NCBI GenBank assembly: GCA_900544455.1
Contig: UQVJ01000008.1
Location: forward strand, 1-37,196
Direction: 5' to 3'
Source of the DNA: an uncultured Eggerthella sp.
Lineage (GTDB): Bacteria; Actinomycetota; Coriobacteriia; Coriobacteriales; Eggerthellaceae
DNA: 37,196 bases
Made by a program: the position numbers and the translations under genes
The notes under the pieces: generated by a model
Told to the model about the DNA's origin: nothing
Database searches by the model: none
Seen by the model: only the letters and a program-made list of their open reading frames with translations
Shown: in pieces, positions 30,911 to 37,196 of the stretch
Numbering within the stretch: position 1 is the first letter of the stretch
Layout: each line of letters starts with the position of its first letter

Positions 30911-31342
30911 TTATGCACAATTTGTTTATATAGCATTGTGGATAATGTTGATAACTTTCCAGGTGTTTCAGGATACTTTCCCACTATTATCCCAGAGACC
31001 TCGGCTACCCCCTCCAGAAACAAAATATCGATTTGAAAACAGAGGTTGATAAGCGTATTAAAATGCATAAGAAATAAGCTTTGAGCTGGACTTTCATTGT
31101 TATCAACATCACTGTTTTCCTGCTGTATGCACAACAGAGCGACGGTTTAAATACCTTGACTTCCATGGCTAAAAGTGAAAGCGCAAAAGCCACTTTTCCA
31201 AAATAGTTTTCCAGAATGCCTTTCGGGTTTTTCACATTTTTCTTCAGTCGTTTTCAATGTTTTCCACATTTTATTGAAAGAATGTTGAAAACTCCGAAAA
31301 CACGAGGAAAAGACGGTGGAAAGTTTGAAAAAGTGTGAATAA
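30911..31342. other. Left DnaA-box cluster (oriC part 1)
   Basis: Nine-base DnaA boxes occur at 30911 (TTATGCACA), 30937 (TGTGGATAA), 30946 (TGTTGATAA), 31100 (TTATCAACA), 31125 (GTATGCACA), 31228 (TTTTTCACA), 31260 (TTTTCCACA) and 31334 (TGTGAATAA). Those at 30911, 30937 and 31334 match TTATNCACA perfectly in one orientation; the others differ at one position. The region is AT-rich and contains an inverted pair GTTTTCAA (31250) / TTGAAAAC (31285). The whole gap 30875-31439 has no convincing gene. It also must hold the promoter of the downstream GHKL gene, which I could not place. Confidence 0.85.
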
Positions 31343-31439
31343 CCGTCTAAAATGAATGAAAAATCAGCTCGATCTATGCCTTTTAAAGGGATATCGGTCG
31401 GGCTCTTTTTCTCATGTTTTGAAAAAATCGGAAAGCATC

Positions 31440-32816
31440 ATGAACCAAGAAAACGCACCACATATGCAGCCGATGGAACAAGCGGAGGAACAAGGGGCAG
31501 GGGCAAACCCTCCCCGCAACGAGGGGCAGCCCGTATTCGAAACGGCAATGCCAAACACTCAGCCCTCCCAAACGTCCATTCCCCCCTACGGGTACGGGCA
31601 AGGACAATTCCCTCCCTACCCTGCGCAGGGCGTCCAAACGCAACCTTACCCAGGCATGCCCTACGGCATGCCTTATGGCGGTTATCCACAACCTGGCTAC
31701 CCTGCATCAACAGGCAACCAGCCCTTCATCGCGCAAGCAGAGAGCGCCAACGGTCAGCCCCTACAAGAGCAACCGTTTCCCACCAATGCAACCAACGGCC
31801 TAGAGCCACAGCCTGGAACCCAGGGCGTGCCAGGATACCCTGCTGGATACCATCCACTGCAAACAGGCTACCCTCAACAGGCGTTTCAGCAGTTCACCCC
31901 CACGGCTAACCCCTACACTGCACAGCCAATGGCAGCGCAAACATACCCTCAAGCGATGCAGCAACAAGCCGCTGATCCCCATCGGGGTGAGCAGCCGTTT
32001 GTGCCATCCTTCGTGGAAGCGGCAACGTACAACGAGGACTACGCCCACACAATGAACGGCGGAATCATCGAATCCGTTGAAGACGCGGCGCCCTCGCAGA
32101 GCTTTGATTATCACCACATAACCACACCTGCACGCATTGCCATATACGATTCGCTGAAAACAGCACCGCGCGTAATACAGATACAGGGCGGTCCCACCCA
32201 CGAATACATTGAGCATATCGCTTCTTTGACCTACAAAAACGCTAAAGAAGCAGGCGGGATGATCCCCTACACCGTAATCAGGGAAGTGTCGGAGAATTTC
32301 ATTCATGCCAACTTCAATGAAGTGGTGGTGTCGATCTTCGATCAGGGCAACACCATTCGCTTTGCCGATCAGGGTCCAGGTATCAAGCACAAAGACCTTG
32401 TGCAGGAACCAGGATTTTCCTCCGCCATCGAGCCAATGAAACGCTACATACGAGGCGTAGGGTCGGGCTTGCCCATCGTGAAAGACTACTTAAGCACTTC
32501 CCATGGGCATATCGAAATCAAGGACAACGTGAATCAGGGCTCGGTGGTTACCATCAGCCTGATTGCATCGCGAACAACAGACGAAGAAATCGAGGCGGCG
32601 CAGATTCCCGACCTTACCGAAAATGAGGTTGCCGTGCTCAAAGCCCTTCTTCCGAACAACACCCTAGGCGTAAGCGAGGTTAGCAAGGCCACCGACATCG
32701 CCGTGGCTAGCGTACATACCGCTTTCTCGAAAATGGAAGAAGCGGGTCTCGTGGAAAAGGTGAATAAGAAAAGGACGCTCACCCCACGAGGCACGCAGGT
32801 TGCCCTATCCTTGTAA
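31440..32816 (+). CDS. GHKL ATPase with Pro/Gln/Tyr-rich N-terminus and C-terminal winged helix, upstream of dnaA
   Basis: A 458-residue protein. Residues 1-~220 are low-complexity, rich in Pro, Gln, Gly and Tyr (repeated YP, PGYP, QPY), probably disordered. Residues ~225-380 are a HATPase_c domain of the SpoIIAB/anti-sigma or histidine-kinase type: N box REVSENFIHANFNE (Glu285, Asn286, Asn291), G1 box FADQGPGI (Asp310, Gly312, Gly314), G2 box GVGSGLPIVKDYL (339-351). Residues ~390-458 form a winged helix-turn-helix of MarR type (ENEVAVLKALLPNN, SEVSKATDIAVASVHTAFSKMEEAGLVEKV). No His phospho-acceptor or sensor domain is seen. ATG 31440 has GGAAAG upstream. It lies 50 bp before dnaA, between the two DnaA-box clusters, probably co-transcribed with dnaA. 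Possible regulator of initiation; function not established here. Confidence 0.8.
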   Translation: MNQENAPHMQPMEQAEEQGAGANPPRNEGQPVFETAMPNTQPSQTSIPPYGYGQGQFPPYPAQGVQTQPYPGMPYGMPYGGYPQPGYPASTGNQPFIAQAESANGQPLQEQPFPTNATNGLEPQPGTQGVPGYPAGYHPLQTGYPQQAFQQFTPTANPYTAQPMAAQTYPQAMQQQAADPHRGEQPFVPSFVEAATYNEDYAHTMNGGIIESVEDAAPSQSFDYHHITTPARIAIYDSLKTAPRVIQIQGGPTHEYIEHIASLTYKNAKEAGGMIPYTVIREVSENFIHANFNEVVVSIFDQGNTIRFADQGPGIKHKDLVQEPGFSSAIEPMKRYIRGVGSGLPIVKDYLSTSHGHIEIKDNVNQGSVVTISLIASRTTDEEIEAAQIPDLTENEVAVLKALLPNNTLGVSEVSKATDIAVASVHTAFSKMEEAGLVEKVNKKRTLTPRGTQVALSL

Positions 32817-32866
32817 GCAAAAGACGGCGCACCCCACGCCAACGGAATGGAACTACGTAGAACCTT

Positions 32867-34414
32867 ATGGATATCGAACAAACGTGGACAGACCTGATGC
32901 GACAGTTGAAGTCGTATCCCACCATTAACGCATCGCAGATCGATGCGTTCTTCTCGCGTGTTCAAATCCAGGCAGCAAGTCCTGGTTTCATCATGCTCAC
33001 CTCGGACAACGCCTTTATCAAGGACTGGATCGAGAAACACTATTTAAGGGATATCCAGAAAGCACTCAACGATCTATACAGCCTGGACTTTCAGGTGCTT
33101 ATAGAGGTCGACCCGACGGCTGCGGCACCTGCGCCGCAGCCTGCGCCCGTCGCCGCCCAATCGGCTCCCGCTACCGCGCCGCAGGCGGTCCAGCAGCAAC
33201 CGGCACCCGCTACACCAAGCCTGCAGGCTACGTCTGCTCCAAGCGTGCAGCCTGCCAGCATGCCACCGCACCAGCCCATCAATTCGGCTGCGCAGGAGGA
33301 AGCGCCCGAACCGCAACCAGCGGAAACGGAAACTTGCGAAAACGATAGCGAAGCAACGGGAGAAGCGGCGCTCACCTTCGACTCCTTCGTTATCGGAGAG
33401 TCGAACCGTATGGCCTACAACATGGCGGTGGAAGTTGCAGACCGCCCCGGCGCGTCGGAATTGAACCCACTCTTTATATATGGGCGCTCCGGTGTAGGCA
33501 AAACACACCTCATGTGTGCGATCCAGAACTACATCAAGGAAACCCGTCCAGAGCTCAACGTGTGCTACATCGATTCAATGGAGCTGGTAAACCGCTACTC
33601 CGACGCCGCTATAGAGAAAAGCGTCGACAAGCAGAGCTTCAAGAACTTCGAGGGTTACTTCCAGCAAGCAGACGTACTGCTTATCGACGATATCCAGGGA
33701 CTTCAAAGCAAGCCAGGCACGCTCAATGCACTGTTTCGCATCTTCAATTCGATGATCCCCAAGGGCAAACAGTTCGTATTCTCCGCAGACCGAGCACCGA
33801 AGAACATCGACCTCGACGAACGCTACGTGTCCCGATTCAACTCAGGAGCCACGATAGACATCCAACCTCCTGACGACGAAACGAAGCGAAACATCATCAA
33901 AAGCCTGATACGCCACTACCAAAGTCGGGAAAACACGTCGTTCGTCATCACAGACGAAATCCTCGACTACATCGTAGACAACTCAAGCTCGAATATTCGA
34001 GAGCTGAAAAGCGCTATCACCAACGTGATATTCGCCATGAAAATGAACAAGGATCATACGCTTTCGGAAAGCCAGGTAAAAGAACTCCTGGGCAATCACT
34101 TTATCGGTGGAGGCAAAAAGCGCATCACGATAGAGATGATCCAAGCCGCCGTTGAAGACTTTTATGGCGTTTCGCATAAAGACATCGTGGGGCGCGGCAG
34201 GGCACGAAGCATAGTACGACCACGCCAGGTTGCGATCTACCTATGCCGAGACTTGTCGGAAACCACATTGAGCAACATTGGCAAAGCGTTTAACCGCGAT
34301 CACACCACGGTGCTCCATTCGTGCGAGCTTATCTCGAACCAAATACAGGAAGACCGGAACCTCCGCGAAGAACTAGAAGCGGTGCGTGAAAAAATCCGTA
34401 TTCAGCAGTATTAA
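32867..34414 (+). CDS. dnaA: Chromosomal replication initiator protein DnaA
   Basis: A 515-residue AAA+ initiator. Domain I is residues 1-82; domain II is a long Ala/Pro/Gln linker (83-168). Domain III starts TFDSFVIGESNRMAY, with Walker A YGRSGVGKTH (205-214), Walker B VLLIDDIQGLQ, sensor 1 FVFSADRAPK, and an arginine finger region in DERYVSRFNSG. Domain IV has the DNA-binding helix-turn-helix with the DnaA signature GKAFNRDHTTVLHSCELI (472-489) and ARSIVRPRQVAIYL. It binds the DnaA boxes on both sides of its gene and melts the origin. No good Shine-Dalgarno precedes ATG 32867, so translation may be weak or coupled to the GHKL gene 50 bp upstream. Confidence 0.98.
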   Translation: MDIEQTWTDLMRQLKSYPTINASQIDAFFSRVQIQAASPGFIMLTSDNAFIKDWIEKHYLRDIQKALNDLYSLDFQVLIEVDPTAAAPAPQPAPVAAQSAPATAPQAVQQQPAPATPSLQATSAPSVQPASMPPHQPINSAAQEEAPEPQPAETETCENDSEATGEAALTFDSFVIGESNRMAYNMAVEVADRPGASELNPLFIYGRSGVGKTHLMCAIQNYIKETRPELNVCYIDSMELVNRYSDAAIEKSVDKQSFKNFEGYFQQADVLLIDDIQGLQSKPGTLNALFRIFNSMIPKGKQFVFSADRAPKNIDLDERYVSRFNSGATIDIQPPDDETKRNIIKSLIRHYQSRENTSFVITDEILDYIVDNSSSNIRELKSAITNVIFAMKMNKDHTLSESQVKELLGNHFIGGGKKRITIEMIQAAVEDFYGVSHKDIVGRGRARSIVRPRQVAIYLCRDLSETTLSNIGKAFNRDHTTVLHSCELISNQIQEDRNLREELEAVREKIRIQQY

Positions 34415-34418
34415 AACC

Positions 34419-34620
34419 TGTTGATAAACGGTGCCAAAGCATGGGGATTACCCCGATCCTCTGTGGAAGAAGTTATCCCCACGTTTTCCCTGTGGATAAC
34501 CAAGGTGCTTTTCCACAGGGTTCCTGACAGGTATTTTTCCGTGTTCATCAGGCAAAAGAAAAGTTATCAACATATCCACCCTGATTACTACTTCTACTAT
34601 TAGTTATTTATTAAAGAATA
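34419..34620. other. Right DnaA-box cluster, DnaA-trio array and AT-rich unwinding region (oriC core)
   Basis: DnaA-type boxes are at 34419 (TGTTGATAA), 34473 (TTATCCCCA), 34491 (TGTGGATAA, perfect), 34509 (TTTTCCACA) and 34564 (TTATCAACA). A 12-nt GC-leaning spacer (34573-34584, with an ATATCCACC half-box) is followed by TTA-CTA-CTT-CTA-CTA-TTA at 34585-34602. Read 3' to 5' on the minus strand these are AAT-GAT-GAA-GAT-GAT-AAT in reverse order, matching the DnaA-trio rule [G/A]A[T/A] six times running. AT-rich DNA (34603-34620) follows. This is the box-spacer-trio-AT order of the Bacillus subtilis unwinding region. The rest of the gap to dnaN (34621-34733) shows no clear promoter. Confidence 0.88.
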
Positions 34621-34733
34621 GAGAAGGAATTAAAGGGGAGGAAAACTCGATCGACGCAACTCCGTTCGTGATCGAGAATCAGCTTGGCTAGAACAGGTAT
34701 CATAGCCAAGAAGAACAAAGAACAGGAGCAGCA

Positions 34734-35831
34734 ATGAAATTCAGCGTAAACCAATCGGAGCTTCAGAACGCTCTAGCGGTTGTAGTAAAAGGATCTTCCA
34801 CTCGCTCTACGCTTTCCATTCTTGCTGGCGTGTACATCAAAGCCGAAGAGGGAAGAATCATTCTCCAAACCACCAACCTGGAGCTTTCCATTAAGGTAAC
34901 GTGCTTTGCCATGGTGGAAGAGCCGGGAGAAACGGTAGTGCCGGCTAAGCTCTTCGGCGATATTATCAAGAACCTTCCTGATATGGCTGTTCGCGTTGAG
35001 GCGGATGAAACCACCGCAACGGTGTTCTGCGATAGCACTACGTTCTCTCTGAAGGCACTGAACCCCCTCGACTTCCCCGCTTTCCCCGAAATCGAGGCGG
35101 ATCAGGAAGCGTCATTTCCCTTCAATGCGTTTTCGTCGATGGTTAAGCGCACCGCCAAGGTGGTTTCCCACGACGAGACGCGCATCGTGCTTACAGGCGT
35201 TCTTGTTTCGTGTGTGGGCTCTACCTTAAAGATGGTGGCAACGGATTCCTATCGCTTGGCTGTTTCTGAAACTGAGCTCGATTCACCATGCCCCGAGGAG
35301 TTCGAGGCGGTTATCGCTGGCTCTTTCCTTCAGGACATCGCTTCTCTCCCCCAATCGGAAGATCCGATTACCCTTGCGCTGAACGACAACCAAATCGTGG
35401 TCACCTATCGCGATACCACGTTCATCAACCGTCGCATTGAGGGTACTTTCCCGAACTACAAGCAGTTGATTGCCGAGGGCCATTCCACCCGCGCTACGCT
35501 TTCAACCCATGCCCTGACCGATGCGGTTCGTCGCGTGTCCTTGCTTAGCAACAAAGTCTCTCCTGTGCAGGTTCGCGTAGATGCCGAATCCGGTGTAGTA
35601 ACCCTGCTCACTAATTCTCAGGACATCGGCAATGCTCAAGAGAATCTTATTTGTGCAGTTGATGGTGAATCGGTTGATATCGCCTTCAACTTCACCTTTA
35701 TGCTCGATGGCTTGAATTCCATCGATACCGATGCGGTTCATCTTGACTTGTTTGGACCTATGAAGCCGGGTATTCTGCGCGCTGCAGAGGGTGAGAACTT
35801 CCTTTATCTGATCATGCCCGTGCGTGTGTAG
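34734..35831 (+). CDS. dnaN: DNA polymerase III beta subunit (sliding clamp)
   Basis: The 365-residue clamp subunit has three repeated domains: MKFSVNQSELQNALAVVVKGSSTRSTLSILAGVYIKAEEG starts domain 1, FPFNAFSSMVKRTAKVVSHDETRIVLTGVLV domain 2, and RATLSTHALTDAVRRVSLLSNK domain 3. It ends with the conserved ENFLYLIMPVRV, the tail that forms part of the partner-binding pocket. It encircles DNA as a dimer and tethers polymerase III. ATG 34734 has AGGAGC five nt upstream. It lies directly after the oriC core and is followed by recF after 18 bp. Confidence 0.97.
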   Translation: MKFSVNQSELQNALAVVVKGSSTRSTLSILAGVYIKAEEGRIILQTTNLELSIKVTCFAMVEEPGETVVPAKLFGDIIKNLPDMAVRVEADETTATVFCDSTTFSLKALNPLDFPAFPEIEADQEASFPFNAFSSMVKRTAKVVSHDETRIVLTGVLVSCVGSTLKMVATDSYRLAVSETELDSPCPEEFEAVIAGSFLQDIASLPQSEDPITLALNDNQIVVTYRDTTFINRRIEGTFPNYKQLIAEGHSTRATLSTHALTDAVRRVSLLSNKVSPVQVRVDAESGVVTLLTNSQDIGNAQENLICAVDGESVDIAFNFTFMLDGLNSIDTDAVHLDLFGPMKPGILRAAEGENFLYLIMPVRV

Positions 35832-35849
35832 ATTGCAGGTTCTGGCTCC

Positions 35850-36968
35850 ATGGGGCTCTACATCGAAAAAATCGCGTGCCGAAATTTCAGGTCGTACGAA
35901 CAATTCGAGCTCAAAGGCATTGGAGGTCTAACCTTGATTGTGGGGCCTAATGCGGTGGGCAAAACGAATCTCCTTGAGGGAATTCAGCTTGTTACAGCCT
36001 GCTCGTCGTTTCGCAGCTCGACGCCCAGCCACTTAGTTCGCGCTGGCCAAGAGGCGGGTTCGTTCTTTGCGTCGGTGCGCGGAGACGGGCGATGCTTGGA
36101 CGTGGAACTCCGTGTTTCACGTGAAACACGGGAATTTTTTGTCAACGGGAAGAAAAAGCGCCCTCGTGATATTCGAGGCACATTGCCCTCTGTGCTCTTT
36201 TCTCCTGAAGATTTGGAATTAGTGAAAGGTTCTCAATCGTTCAAGCGCGCGCAGGTAGACCAAATGGGTGCTCAGCTGAGCGCGAACTACCATGCGGTGC
36301 GGAAGGATTACGAAAAGATCCTCCGGCAGAAGAACCGCTATCTGAAAGAAAGCGTTTCGCCCCTGTTCCTTCAGAGCATAAATGAGGTTGTGGCTACGGT
36401 CGGTTCTCAGTTGTATCGTTTGCGTTGCGATATGGTTGCCGCACTGTCCCCTTACTTGAAGGAATGCTATCGGGAGATATCGGGTGGGCGTGAATCGGTT
36501 GAATTGGTGTACGTCCCCTCATGGCTTCGCAAGTCATTCGATTTCGACCGCATTCCTTCAATTGAAGTGCTCGATAGGGGCTCTGCTCAAGAGCGCCTTA
36601 TCGGTGCAATGGAGGAAGATGCGTGCAGGGAACACGAGCGCCGCATGTCCCTTTATGGCCCTCAGCTCGATTTGGTGGAGTTTTATCTTGATGGACTCAA
36701 TGCTCAGCAGTTTGCTTCGCAGGGGCAGCAGCGAAGTTTGGTTCTGGCATTTAAGATGGCGCAAGTTTCGCTCATTGCGGAGCGGTTGGGTCAAAACCCC
36801 GTTTTACTGCTCGATGATGTGATGAGCGAGCTTGATGAGACGCGACGCGACGCTCTGCTTTCCTTGATATCCGGCGAGGTGCAGACCTTTGTGACTGCCA
36901 CCAATGCGGAAAGGGTAAGTCCGGCGCTTTCCTCGTTGGCGCATGTTGTTGAGATTGGCGGCGAATAA
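35850..36968 (+). CDS. recF: DNA replication and repair protein RecF
   Basis: A 372-residue SMC-like ABC ATPase that loads RecA at gaps. Motifs: N-terminal IEKIACRNFRSYEQFEL, Walker A VGPNAVGKTNLLEGI (31-45), signature motif SQGQQRSLVLAFKMAQ and Walker B PVLLLDDVMSELDETRR. The usual GPHRDDL before the signature is replaced by GPQLDLVEFYLDG, so a normally conserved His-Arg pair is missing. The ribosome binding site before ATG 35850 is weak (GCAGGT). A perfect parS (36113-36128) lies inside the gene and encodes Val89-Thr93 (VSRET). The order dnaN-recF is standard. Confidence 0.95.
   Translation: MGLYIEKIACRNFRSYEQFELKGIGGLTLIVGPNAVGKTNLLEGIQLVTACSSFRSSTPSHLVRAGQEAGSFFASVRGDGRCLDVELRVSRETREFFVNGKKKRPRDIRGTLPSVLFSPEDLELVKGSQSFKRAQVDQMGAQLSANYHAVRKDYEKILRQKNRYLKESVSPLFLQSINEVVATVGSQLYRLRCDMVAALSPYLKECYREISGGRESVELVYVPSWLRKSFDFDRIPSIEVLDRGSAQERLIGAMEEDACREHERRMSLYGPQLDLVEFYLDGLNAQQFASQGQQRSLVLAFKMAQVSLIAERLGQNPVLLLDDVMSELDETRRDALLSLISGEVQTFVTATNAERVSPALSSLAHVVEIGGE
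36113..36128. promoter_or_regulatory. parS site 6 (perfect, inside recF)
   Basis: TGTTTCACGTGAAACA with symmetry extended to 22 bp (36110-36131). It is the only site to the right of the origin in this window; reading V-S-R-E-T, it is in the same frame as the coding parS in the large membrane-protein gene. Confidence 0.93.
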
Positions 36969-36970
36969 GC

Positions 36971-37196
36971 ATGGTTGGATACGACAGCGATTGGGGGTCT
37001 TCGCGCGACCCTCGCCGTTACATTGCCGCGATGAACGAGCGGGATAATTCCCTTCGCCCTGTCTCGTCTTCGCTTTCCGCCTTTGCTTCGTCGATGCCTG
37101 AGGAAGTTAAGAAGCGCGTTCTTGTGAAGCGCAAAATAGAGAAGACTCATGCCCAGTTTGCTGAACTCGTGGATCCATTTATCCTCAAGCACACCA
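36971..37196 (+). CDS. N-terminal part of a protein following recF (possibly DUF721/DciA), cut by the window edge
   Basis: An ATG two bases after the recF stop opens a frame that runs to the end of the window (75 codons, beginning MVGYDSDWGSSRDPRRYIAA). The segment is charged with a helical stretch (MPEEVKKRVLVKRKIEKTHAQFAELVDPFI). In Actinomycetota the gene after recF often encodes a DUF721/DciA-type helicase loader, which suits the position, but the recognisable domain is not reached here. There is no strong ribosome binding site, so translation is probably coupled to recF. Confidence 0.6.
   Translation, partial: MVGYDSDWGSSRDPRRYIAAMNERDNSLRPVSSSLSAFASSMPEEVKKRVLVKRKIEKTHAQFAELVDPFILKHT

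Noticed and set aside
31356..31439. Earlier start for the GHKL protein at 31356
   Set aside because: The extra 28 residues lack family features and no ribosome binding site precedes that ATG; 31440 has GGAAAG at a normal distance.

Overview
The window carries the chromosomal replication origin of a bacterium that looks like a member of the Coriobacteriia (Actinomycetota), probably the Eggerthellales. This assignment is an inference. It rests on the gene order rpmH-rnpA-yidD-yidC-khpB-rsmG-parA-parB running left and dnaA-dnaN-recF running right, on moderate GC content, on actinobacterial-type long Ala/Pro/Glu-rich linkers in ParA, ParB and DnaA, and on an anaerobe-style [2Fe-2S]/[4Fe-4S] flavin dehydrogenase cluster with an L-lactate dehydrogenase. 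I cannot name the species.

Layout. 1-1000: a small secreted protein, a tRNA-Gly(CCC), a decayed second tRNA-Gly copy and strong terminators. 1000-1400: a non-coding stretch with a MITE-like inverted repeat and a 28-29 bp tandem repeat. 1393-8506 (minus strand): a class I glutamine amidotransferase of the gamma-glutamyl-GABA hydrolase type, a four-gene HcnABC/octopine-oxidase-like amine dehydrogenase cluster, an ornithine-cyclodeaminase-family protein, and an Amt ammonium transporter. 8727-12674: L-lactate dehydrogenase, a GT-C membrane glycosyltransferase and a ChbG/YdjC-type deacetylase. 12857-22074: a 1339-residue membrane protein that looks like a dead M28 peptidase split by a huge disordered insertion, a single-pass coiled-coil membrane protein translationally coupled to an exonuclease-DinG helicase, and a divergent tail-anchored protein. 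22200-24329: D-Ala-D-Ala ligase and rlmN, the latter apparently leaderless, followed by a REP/MITE-like palindromic element.

24467-30233 (minus strand): parB, parA, rsmG, khpB/jag, yidC, yidD, rnpA and rpmH, read away from the origin; a near-consensus promoter precedes rpmH. 30365-30874 is a PEBP-family protein. 30875-31439 is an AT-rich region with a first cluster of DnaA boxes. 31440-32816 encodes an unusual protein with a Pro/Gln/Tyr-rich tail, a GHKL ATPase domain and a winged helix, placed between that cluster and dnaA. dnaA follows, and the dnaA-dnaN gap (34415-34733) holds a second DnaA-box cluster with an adjacent six-unit DnaA-trio array. dnaN, recF and the start of a further gene follow to the right edge.

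How it fits together. Most genes are co-oriented with replication leaving 30.9-34.7 kb in both directions. Six copies of the ParB site parS (four perfect, two with one mismatch) are spread over 23 kb around the origin, two of them inside coding sequences. The origin therefore appears bipartite, with the GHKL-winged-helix gene and dnaA lying between the two box clusters. The best candidates for undescribed biology are that GHKL-winged-helix protein, the split pseudo-peptidase inside the parS zone, and the amine dehydrogenase cluster paired with an ornithine-cyclodeaminase-like protein.
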